The translations under genes and the position numbers were made by a program. The notes under the pieces were generated by a model. That model made no database searches. It was not told where the DNA came from and saw only the letters and a list, made by a program, of their open reading frames with translations. From an uncultured Caryophanales bacterium (GTDB lineage Bacteria > Bacillota_I > Bacilli_A > RFN20 > CAG-288): a DNA stretch of 8,143 nt. This document shows, piece by piece, positions 1 through 5,893 of the stretch. Where the stretch lies: the NCBI GenBank assembly GCA_937896065.1, contig CALBLI010000007.1:1-8143 (forward strand). The letters run 5' to 3'. How positions within the stretch are numbered: position 1 is the first letter of the stretch; each line of letters begins with the position of its first letter.

Positions 1-101
1 ATTAAAACTCGATAACCATGGGATTTTTTAAGAAATGGACTTCGGAAAATGAGATTATAATAAATATCACTTAACAATTCAAGCTTTTTTAAATCTACCA
101 T
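1..101 (-). CDS. Possible partial CDS at the left edge, overlapping the end of the pyrophosphatase gene
   Basis: An ATG at 101-99 lies inside the last two codons of the pyrophosphatase gene (an ATGGTAG overlap) and opens a frame of 33 codons with no stop up to the window edge. The peptide begins MVDLKKLELLSDIYYNLIFR and continues with a basic stretch; the mix of charged and hydrophobic residues looks protein-like. I do not recognise a family. No purine-rich SD precedes the ATG, so translation would depend on coupling to the gene upstream. Thirty-three open codons in AT-rich DNA is suggestive rather than proof. The other two minus frames here contain stops, and the plus frames are also broken early. 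The alternative is ordinary intergenic DNA with a chance open frame. Confidence 0.4.
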   Translation of the reverse strand, partial: MVDLKKLELLSDIYYNLIFRSPFLKKSHGYRVL

Positions 102-634
102 TTAGAATTTAAAATCATTTTTTTATAATCATCAATATTCTTTCTGATGACTTTAATTGCTTCTGTTTTTGAAGAGACTCCAGGGACCACAGTTTTTTTA
201 CCTTCAAGCACTTTATAAGTCTCAAAGAAGTTCTCAATTTCATCAGTTACATGTTTTGGAAGTTTACTTATATCATCATAATCTTTATAAAAAGGATCCT
301 GAGGACAAACAGCTAAAATTTTAACATCTCTTGCACCTTGATCGATCATTTCAATCATTCCTATAGGAACTGATTCAACAAGTGTCAATGGTTGAATAGG
401 TTCACTCATAATAAGTAAAACATCAAGAGGATCATTATCTTCAGCATAGGTTAATGGAATAAAACCATAATTTTGAGGATAATGAGTTGAAGTATATAAA
501 ATACGATCAAGCTTTAATAGACCTGTTTTTTTATCAAGTTCATATTTATTTTTCATACCTTTTGAAATTTCAATACAAGTTAGAAATCTTTCTGGTGTAA
601 TATATTTAGGATCAATATCTTTCCAAGCATTCAT
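95..634 (-). CDS. ppa: Inorganic pyrophosphatase, family I (soluble)
   Basis: Hydrolyses pyrophosphate to two phosphates in the cytoplasm, pulling forward reactions such as tRNA charging and nucleic acid synthesis. The 179 aa length is normal for the bacterial family I enzyme. The signature DNDPLDV (residues 66-72) holds three metal-binding Asp (D66, D68, D71). The rest of the active site is also present: E22, K30, E32 and R44, then HYPQNYGFIP (51-60), D98 and D103 with K105 in a DxxxxDxK arrangement, and Y140-K141 near the C-terminus. Nothing catalytic appears to be missing. The ATG at 634 has a strong SD, AAAGGAG, 8 bases upstream (643-649). The stop is TAG. It is transcribed divergently from tRNA-Ser across a 54-base gap, and a candidate next gene starts inside its 3' end. 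It contains the only two Trp codons (TGG) of the window. Confidence 0.97.
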   Translation of the reverse strand: MNAWKDIDPKYITPERFLTCIEISKGMKNKYELDKKTGLLKLDRILYTSTHYPQNYGFIPLTYAEDNDPLDVLLIMSEPIQPLTLVESVPIGMIEMIDQGARDVKILAVCPQDPFYKDYDDISKLPKHVTDEIENFFETYKVLEGKKTVVPGVSSKTEAIKVIRKNIDDYKKMILNSKW

Positions 635-650
635 TTTTTAATCTCCTTTA

Positions 651-679
651 TTCAATATTTAATTTATTTGTAGTATAAT
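651..679 (+). promoter_or_regulatory. Candidate promoter of tRNA-Ser, with a -10 box shared by the opposite strand
   Basis: A perfect -10 box TATAAT (674-679) ends 9 bases before the mature tRNA 5' end. The best -35 at 17-base spacing is TTCAAT (651-656), which matches only three of six consensus positions. On the minus strand the overlapping bases 677-672 read TATACT, a good -10 for the pyrophosphatase gene, giving a leader of about 30 bases; no clear -35 for it is visible inside the tRNA gene. Another minus -35-like TTGAAA lies at 685-680, but its -10 would put the start on top of the SD. One symmetric AT element may therefore serve both genes. Confidence 0.5.
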
Positions 680-688
680 TTTCAAGTT

Positions 689-777
689 GGAGCGATACCC
701 AAGAGGCTGAAGGGGTCGGTTTCGAAAACCGATAGTAGAGAAATCTAGCCAGGGTTCAAATCCCTGTCGCTCCGCCA
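689..777 (+). tRNA. tRNA-Ser, anticodon CGA (reads UCG)
   Basis: The full cloverleaf can be folded by eye. The acceptor stem GGAGCGA (689-695) pairs with TCGCTCC (767-773), followed by discriminator G774 and an encoded CCA (775-777). The D-stem is CCC/GGG. The anticodon stem TCGGT/ACCGA (716-720, 728-732) encloses the 7-base loop TTCGAAA with anticodon CGA at 723-725. The long variable arm of class II tRNAs spans 733-749 and contains TAGA, a GAAA loop and TCTA. The T-arm CAGGG/CCCTG (750-754, 762-766) has loop TTCAAAT. The long variable arm with a CGA anticodon gives serine. The gene stands alone, with its own promoter and terminator, divergent from ppa and convergent with the division operon. 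Confidence 0.97.
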
Positions 778-798
778 TATAAATTATAACTATAGAAT

Positions 799-820
799 GA
801 CTCAATTGAGTCTTTTTTTT
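799..820 (+). terminator. Rho-independent terminator of tRNA-Ser
   Basis: GACTC (799-803), loop AATT (804-807) and GAGTC (808-812) form a perfect short hairpin followed by eight T (813-820), 21 bases after the tRNA CCA end. On the minus strand the same hairpin has no T-tract after it, so it acts in one direction, for the tRNA transcript. Confidence 0.85.
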
Positions 821-824
821 ATTA

Positions 825-844
825 AAATTTATAAATATAAATTT
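825..844. repeat. AT-only perfect inverted repeat at the 3' end of the operon
   Basis: AAATTTATA (825-833), AA, then TATAAATTT (836-844) is a perfect inverted repeat made only of A and T. It lies 10 bases past the stop of the YceD-like gene. It could form a weak 3'-end hairpin on the minus transcript, but no T-tract follows on that strand and there are no G-C pairs. I do not call it a terminator; chance symmetry in AT-rich DNA is possible. Confidence 0.4.
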
Positions 845-854
845 GAAAATATTA

Positions 855-1322
855 TCACTTATTTTTATCAAATTCATCTTCAGTAAAATAGTTGATACTA
901 TCATCTGATGAAGACAACTCACTTTCAGTATAAAATGATGGTATAGCATCATATATTAAGGCTAATATAACTGTTCTAATATCAAAATTACCATCATTTT
1001 CAGGAAGCAAATCAGAATTATCTAAATCATCTAGTTGAATTTGAAAATCAACATCATTTTCAAATGGATATTTGATAACTTTTGATATATCTCGAGCATC
1101 TTTTAAATAGCAAATACCTTTTATAAAGCATTCACCATTGTAAAAAGAATCACTACCATTTATTGTATAATAAGCTTCAATCTTTTCAAAATGATCTAAA
1201 TTAGAGATGACACTCTCTTCATCACTTGTAAGTTTAATATCAAAGACATCTGATTCTTTGCTATTTTTAGCTAAATTAAAATCAATATAGATTTTATTAT
1301 CTGATAATTTAATTTCACTCAT
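855..1322 (-). CDS. yceD: Divergent YceD/YlbN-like (DUF177) protein
   Basis: A 155 aa acidic protein of about family length. The middle part, GICYLKDARDISKV followed by KYPFEN (about 69-90), resembles the stretch in Bacillus YlbN and other DUF177 proteins where a Cys-containing strand precedes a V-x-YPF motif. DIRTVILALIYDAIP (114-128) resembles the family's later D-L/I...I-L-L-x-x-P helix. The family is linked to 23S rRNA accumulation and usually sits just before rpmF. Here only one Cys of the central motif remains (C71), the C-terminal Cys residues are absent, the tail is Asp/Glu/Ser-rich, and no rpmF follows. The ATG has SD AAGGA (1331-1335), 8 bases upstream and inside the last codons of pheT; the gap to pheT is 3 bases. 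The stop TGA is followed directly by TAA. This is a family-level assignment from motif memory; a lineage-specific protein of other function is possible. Confidence 0.58.
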   Translation of the reverse strand: MSEIKLSDNKIYIDFNLAKNSKESDVFDIKLTSDEESVISNLDHFEKIEAYYTINGSDSFYNGECFIKGICYLKDARDISKVIKYPFENDVDFQIQLDDLDNSDLLPENDGNFDIRTVILALIYDAIPSFYTESELSSSDDSINYFTEDEFDKNK

Positions 1323-1325
1323 AAT

Positions 1326-3710
1326 TTATTTCCTTATAGTCAAACCTAAGTTTTTACTTACAGCATCAATAGCCTTATTAAAAGAAGAGTTGATCTCATT
1401 TTCTGAAAGTGATGAATCTTCTTTTGACATATATAAGGAGACGCCAAGATATTTCTTTTTATCAATAGAAGTAAATTCATCAAAAAATAAAACATCTTTT
1501 ATATAAGGGTCTTTTGTTTTTAAAATAGTATTTTTAATATCAAGGAATGTCGTATCATCATTTACTAAAAATGATAGATCTCTTCTAATTAAAGGATAAT
1601 CAGCCACAGGTTTATATTTGCAAACGCGTCCATTTATATCAACAATAGCTGAAAAGTCCATTTCCATCATGATAATGTTCTCATCTGATAATGATGGATG
1701 AATCTTACCAAATGAACAGACTTTATTTTTACCAATCATGATATCAGCACTGCAATATGGATTGAAACAACTAGATGTTGAACTGACAATTGAATATCGA
1801 TCAGGATTCAATCCTAACTTGTTTAAAATATTGATAACAACAGCTTTCATATCATAAAAATCATACAATCGGCTTTGATAATTATCTTGTAAAAGTTTAT
1901 TACCAACCAAAGCAAGTGATAAATAAGTCGGATTAGCATTATTATTAGTATTAATACACATTGAAGAGAATTCAAATAAAGCAAAATCTTTATTAAAATG
2001 ATTGACATTATATTCAATGGTTTCAAGTAGTGATGGTAAAAGATCACTTCTAACAATCTCATGGTCTTTAGTCATAGGATTGATTATCTTATAACTTTCA
2101 CTATCATTAAAAATTCGAATGAGATTATCCTTCTTTTCATCAATTAAAGTATATGATACTGTCTCTAAAAATCCTCTATTTATCAAATAGCTTCTGATAT
2201 TATTGATTTCTTTTTTAAGTGATGACATCTCACCTTTAGAGATAGGAAAATCATTCAAATTTAACGGAATTCTTTTAGCACCATAGTATCTAAATAATTC
2301 TTCATCAATATCACATTGTTCTTTTAAATCAAGACGATATTTAGGAGGATATAAAACAAATTCATTTTCATTCAATCGATCATAGCTAATATTATAAAGT
2401 TCAAGTAATTTTAATAATTCAGCAGTATTATAATCACTTCCAAGTCTACTATTAGTTTTAGTTAATGAATAATTAAATGAATACTTTTCAATAGGTTTTC
2501 TTTGATATTTAGAAATAGTTAATTTATCATAAGAAGTGAAGAACTCATCTAAAATTGAAATAGTATAGAAAATGACATCATCAATTAATAATTCATTGAC
2601 ACCTTTAGCAAATAATTGGCTAGAATAAGAAGATAAACCAAGTCTTTTAGATGTTCTTCTAATATTTGCATGATAAAATGAGGCAAATTCAATAGCAATC
2701 GAATCAGATTCATCATTTATCATAGCAGTATCAGAAGCAATAATGCCAGCTAAACATAATGGTTTCTTGCTATCTTCAATTAAAATATCACCGCTTTTTA
2801 AATCATATTCTTTTTCATCAAATGATTTAAATTTTCCATCATATGATGAAGTTACTTTAACATCACCATCTAATTTATTTAAATCATACATATTGATAGG
2901 TTGACCAGTCATCAACATGATATAATTTCCTAAATCAACAATTGGCGAAATAGATCTGATACCAGAAGAAAGAAGGACGCTTTTTACTTCCTCACTAGTC
3001 TTTTTTAATCCTTTAATATTTTTTACATACAACAAAGATATAGAATTACAAAGTTCAGTATCAGATGTAACTTTTCTAGAATCATTTAAAATAGAAGAAA
3101 TATCAGAGCTGATAGTGAATTTTATCTTACGATTAAATAAGGCAGCAAGCTCTCTTGCAATTTGAAAATAAGATAAACAATCTAATCTATTTGGTAAAAC
3201 ATTGATGTCCAAAATAGTATCATCAAGATGCAATAATTCTAAAACATTTTCACTGCCTACTTTCATATTTTCATCAAGTTCTTCAATGCCATTAATTTGT
3301 TTTTCACTGAGTAATGACTTATCAACACCAAGTTCAACAAGCGAACAGCACATGCCAGATGATGGATAACCTAAAATTGTGCTTTCTTTAATAGTAGCAT
3401 CAATTGCATCAAGTCTAGCACCGACTGTGGCAACAATAACTTTTAAACCAGTTCTTGCATTTTTAGCACCACAAACAATATCTTTAATACCATATTTTGA
3501 TCCGCAATCAACTTTTAATAAATGAAGGTGATCACTTTTTGGATGATTAACGCATTCAACAATTTGACCAACTACTAAATTAGTAGCTTTAGCAAGAGTA
3601 ACTACATCTTCCACTTCAAAACCAGAGAAGGTTAATCTATCGATTATTTCTTGATCAGAAATATTACTTAAATCGACTAATTTTTTTATATGATTTAATG
3701 AAAATTTCAT
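1326..3710 (-). CDS. pheT: Phenylalanyl-tRNA synthetase, beta subunit
   Basis: The large subunit of the alpha2-beta2 enzyme that attaches Phe to tRNA-Phe; it binds tRNA and normally hydrolyses misacylated Tyr-tRNA-Phe. The 794 aa length is typical. Domains in order are the N-terminal B1, an EMAP/OB-type tRNA-binding domain (about 44-150), the B3/B4 editing domain (about 200-380), B5 (about 410-480, with PPKYRLDL and a DIDEELFRYYGAKRIP run), a catalytic-like core (about 490-690) and the C-terminal FDX-ACB anticodon-binding domain (about 704-794, starting YPLIRRDLSF). The editing domain is degenerate: GQPINMYD (269-276) has Asn273 where the family has His, the usual AGVMGG is AGIIAS (321-326), and the TEAS-x-RFERGVD-type motif is SSYSSQLFAKGVN (about 360-372). 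Glu341 is kept. The ATG has SD AAAGGAG (3719-3725), 8 bases upstream and in the last codons of pheS. The stop is TAA. Confidence 0.97.
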   Translation of the reverse strand: MKFSLNHIKKLVDLSNISDQEIIDRLTFSGFEVEDVVTLAKATNLVVGQIVECVNHPKSDHLHLLKVDCGSKYGIKDIVCGAKNARTGLKVIVATVGARLDAIDATIKESTILGYPSSGMCCSLVELGVDKSLLSEKQINGIEELDENMKVGSENVLELLHLDDTILDINVLPNRLDCLSYFQIARELAALFNRKIKFTISSDISSILNDSRKVTSDTELCNSISLLYVKNIKGLKKTSEEVKSVLLSSGIRSISPIVDLGNYIMLMTGQPINMYDLNKLDGDVKVTSSYDGKFKSFDEKEYDLKSGDILIEDSKKPLCLAGIIASDTAMINDESDSIAIEFASFYHANIRRTSKRLGLSSYSSQLFAKGVNELLIDDVIFYTISILDEFFTSYDKLTISKYQRKPIEKYSFNYSLTKTNSRLGSDYNTAELLKLLELYNISYDRLNENEFVLYPPKYRLDLKEQCDIDEELFRYYGAKRIPLNLNDFPISKGEMSSLKKEINNIRSYLINRGFLETVSYTLIDEKKDNLIRIFNDSESYKIINPMTKDHEIVRSDLLPSLLETIEYNVNHFNKDFALFEFSSMCINTNNNANPTYLSLALVGNKLLQDNYQSRLYDFYDMKAVVINILNKLGLNPDRYSIVSSTSSCFNPYCSADIMIGKNKVCSFGKIHPSLSDENIIMMEMDFSAIVDINGRVCKYKPVADYPLIRRDLSFLVNDDTTFLDIKNTILKTKDPYIKDVLFFDEFTSIDKKKYLGVSLYMSKEDSSLSENEINSSFNKAIDAVSKNLGLTIRK

Positions 3711-3715
3711 TCTAA

Positions 3716-4762
3716 TTACTCCTTTACAAACTGCTTTAAGAAATTGATATCACCAGTATAGAAATTTTTAATATCTTCAATTTTATATTTGAGCATTGCT
3801 ACTCTATCAATACCGATTCCAAAGGCATAAGCAGATACTTTTTTATCATCGTAGCCATTCATTCTTAAAACATTTGGATGAACCATACCAGCACCTAGTA
3901 CTTCAATAAAACCAGTATGTTTGCATAAGTTACAGCCCTTACCATTGCATTCAGCACAAGAAATATCAACTTCAATACTAGGTTCAGTAAATGGGAAATA
4001 TGAAGGTCTAAATCTGACCTCTCTTTTTTCACCAAATAAATGTTTTAAAAGAAGAGTCAATGTTTCAAGAAGATGAGACATAGTCACATGTTCTCCGATA
4101 ACTAATCCTTCACATTGAAAAAATTCATGAGAATGAGTAGCATCATTATCGCGTCGATATACTTTACCTGGACAGATAATTTTGACAGGATATGTTCCAT
4201 TCATTTTTTTCATAACACGTGCTTGAATACATGATGTATGACTTCTTAAAACTGTATTCTCATTAATAGAAAATGAATCTTGCATATCACGGGAAGGATG
4301 ATCTTTAGGAATATTAACTAGTTCAAAATTATTAAGATCTGATTCAACTTCTGGTCCTTCCTCCACTGAAAAGCCTAAACTCATCAAATAGGAGGTAATA
4401 TCATCAATAATTATTTCATTTGGATGCTTACTACCTAGTAGCATATCTCTTCCAGGAAGAGTAATATCCACTTTTTCAGCGAGCATCTTCTTTTTTAATT
4501 TTTCTTCTTTAAGTTTCTTTTCTTTTTCATCATACAAAGAATTTAATTTATCTCTTAATGAAGTTAAAACCAAGCCAAAGTCCTTTCTTTCAGAGGCAAT
4601 AACTTCTTTCATTTTTGAATAAAAATCAGTAAGTGATGATTTTTTACCTAAGAATTTATTCTTAAATTCATTTAATGAAGCAGTCTCATTAACATTATTT
4701 ATTTCTTTGCTTGCTTCATCTATTATCTTGCTAGATTCTTCTTTTAAATCACTAAGTTTCAT
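3716..4762 (-). CDS. pheS: Phenylalanyl-tRNA synthetase, alpha subunit
   Basis: The catalytic subunit of PheRS, a class II synthetase, 348 aa. It has an N-terminal coiled-coil tRNA-binding arm (about 1-95, Lys/Glu-rich), the RSHTS substrate-pocket motif (173-177), motif 2 YRRDNDATHSHEF (202-214) and FRPSYFPFTEPS (251-262). A Cys4 cluster follows (C269, C272, C277, C280), as in Firmicutes PheS, then GAGMVHPNV (290-298) and motif 3 AFGIGIDRVAML (313-324). The catalytic parts look intact. I place the start at ATG 4762 and not at an in-frame GTG three codons upstream (4771), because that GTG is part of the SD sequence AGAGGTG. The usual TGW-IE Trp is Phe here (F285). It lies 11 bases after ftsZ and 5 before pheT, inside an operon with division genes, an unusual place for pheST. 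The stop is TAA. Confidence 0.97.
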   Translation of the reverse strand: MKLSDLKEESSKIIDEASKEINNVNETASLNEFKNKFLGKKSSLTDFYSKMKEVIASERKDFGLVLTSLRDKLNSLYDEKEKKLKEEKLKKKMLAEKVDITLPGRDMLLGSKHPNEIIIDDITSYLMSLGFSVEEGPEVESDLNNFELVNIPKDHPSRDMQDSFSINENTVLRSHTSCIQARVMKKMNGTYPVKIICPGKVYRRDNDATHSHEFFQCEGLVIGEHVTMSHLLETLTLLLKHLFGEKREVRFRPSYFPFTEPSIEVDISCAECNGKGCNLCKHTGFIEVLGAGMVHPNVLRMNGYDDKKVSAYAFGIGIDRVAMLKYKIEDIKNFYTGDINFLKQFVKE

Positions 4763-4768
4763 ATAATA

Positions 4769-4775
4769 CACCTCT
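4769..4775 (-). promoter_or_regulatory. Shine-Dalgarno site that sets the pheS start
   Basis: AGAGGTG (minus strand) lies 6 bases before ATG 4762. Its first two bases are also the last two of the ftsZ TAG stop. An in-frame GTG at 4771-4769 is the tail of this site and should not be taken as the start. The same heptamer, in the same overlap with a TAG stop, occurs before ftsA. Confidence 0.85.
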
Positions 4776-5889
4776 ATTTATTAGTGAACTTGAAATAATC
4801 AGGTTCAATATCTTGTTTACGATTTCTTTCAATCTCTTTTTCAGTTTCAGTAATTCTTTTATCGGCTGTTGATTCATAACTATTATTCTCACTGATTCCT
4901 TCACTTGTGAAATTAGTGGCAATAATAGCAATTTTCATCATATCATCTTCCATATTTTCATCAATTTGAACACCGAAAATTATCGATACTTCACTGCTTC
5001 CATCCTTCTTACCAGTAGCAAGCTCAGTGATATAGTCAATGGCATAACTGACATCATTAGTTGATGTTGACTTAGAAATGACAACATTGATCAAAAATGA
5101 ACGGGCACCTCTTATTGATAATTCAAGAAGTGGTGAACTTAAGGCGGCTTTTGCAGCATCAATTCCTTTCTTTTCACCTTTTCCAACACCAAAGCCAATC
5201 ATTGCTAAGCCAGTTGATGTCAAAGTAGATTTAACATCAGCAAAATCAAGATTGACAAGACCATGTTTTAAAATCAAATCAGTTATGGTTTTAACGGAAG
5301 TTGCTAAAACATTATCTGATAATTTAAACGATTCAAGAAGTGGTGTATTGCCATTATTGATTGTCAATTGATCATTGGAAATGATAATTATTGAATCAAC
5401 ATGTTTTTTTAGCTCATTGATACCATTTGCAGCATTTAAATGTCTATTTTTACCTTCAAATTTGAAAGGGCGTGTGATAATTGCTAACACTAATGCACCG
5501 GCATTTTTTGCAATCTCAGCAACCACAGGAGCAGCACCAGTTCCTGTTCCACCGCCTTCACCACAAGCGATGAACACTAAATCAGCACCAGCTACATAGC
5601 TTTCAATTTCAGCTTTACTAGCTAAGGCAGCTTCTCTTCCACGATTTGGATCACCACCTGCACCTAAACCTTTAGTAAGCGTTCTTCCAATGACATATTT
5701 ATTTTTGCATTTTGATGCAGCTAAAGCTTGTGCATCAGTGTTTAAAACAATGAAATCGACACCATCTGTTTTATCATCAAGCATTCTATTGACTGCATTT
5801 GATCCACCACCGCCAACACCAATAACTTTGATTTTAGCAGACTGATTAAATGAATCAGAATCTTCTTCGTAAATTTCTCTTTCTTCCAT
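4774..5889 (-). CDS. ftsZ: Cell division GTPase FtsZ
   Basis: Tubulin-like GTPase that polymerises into the cytokinetic ring at midcell; 371 aa. The N-terminal GTP-binding domain shows [15 protein letters not shown] (22-36), NTDAQAL (50-56), GLGAGGDP (74-81), the tubulin signature GGGTGTG (112-118) and TRPFKFEG (139-146). The T7 loop NLDFADVK (213-220) keeps N213, D215 and D218, so GTP hydrolysis should work. The C-terminal domain includes [12 protein letters not shown] and ends near 325, followed by a charged tail of 46 residues. Two oddities: the residue before GGGTGTG is Glu111 where almost all FtsZ have Met, and the C-terminal peptide (360-371, [12 protein letters not shown]) is only loosely like the D-I/V-P-x-F-L-R consensus that binds FtsA and other partners. 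The ATG has SD GAGGGG (5898-5903), 8 bases upstream, inside the last codons of ftsA. The stop is TAG. Confidence 0.98.
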   Translation of the reverse strand: MEEREIYEEDSDSFNQSAKIKVIGVGGGGSNAVNRMLDDKTDGVDFIVLNTDAQALAASKCKNKYVIGRTLTKGLGAGGDPNRGREAALASKAEIESYVAGADLVFIACGEGGGTGTGAAPVVAEIAKNAGALVLAIITRPFKFEGKNRHLNAANGINELKKHVDSIIIISNDQLTINNGNTPLLESFKLSDNVLATSVKTITDLILKHGLVNLDFADVKSTLTSTGLAMIGFGVGKGEKKGIDAAKAALSSPLLELSIRGARSFLINVVISKSTSTNDVSYAIDYITELATGKKDGSSEVSIIFGVQIDENMEDDMMKIAIIATNFTSEGISENNSYESTADKRITETEKEIERNRKQDIEPDYFKFTNK

Positions 5890-5893
5890 AATT

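Noticed and set aside
18..74. Plus-strand micro-frame MGFFKKWTSENEIIINIT
   Set aside because: Only 18 codons, no SD, and antisense to a better minus-strand candidate.
659..952. A 97-codon minus-strand frame across the tRNA-Ser gene, including MAERQGFEPW
   Set aside because: This is the well-known spurious peptide obtained by reading antisense through a tRNA-Ser gene; it also overlaps the end of the YceD-like gene in another frame and has no SD.
1847..2062. A 71-codon minus-strand frame inside pheT
   Set aside because: Out-of-frame shadow within a well-conserved gene; composition is Ile/Leu-rich noise.
4763..4771. GTG start for PheS three codons upstream
   Set aside because: The GTG is part of the SD sequence AGAGGTG; ATG 4762 is correctly spaced from it.
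5078..5599. Two plus-strand open frames (5078-5371 and 5375-5599)
   Set aside because: Both lie fully antisense to the conserved ftsZ coding sequence and have no family resemblance or SD support.
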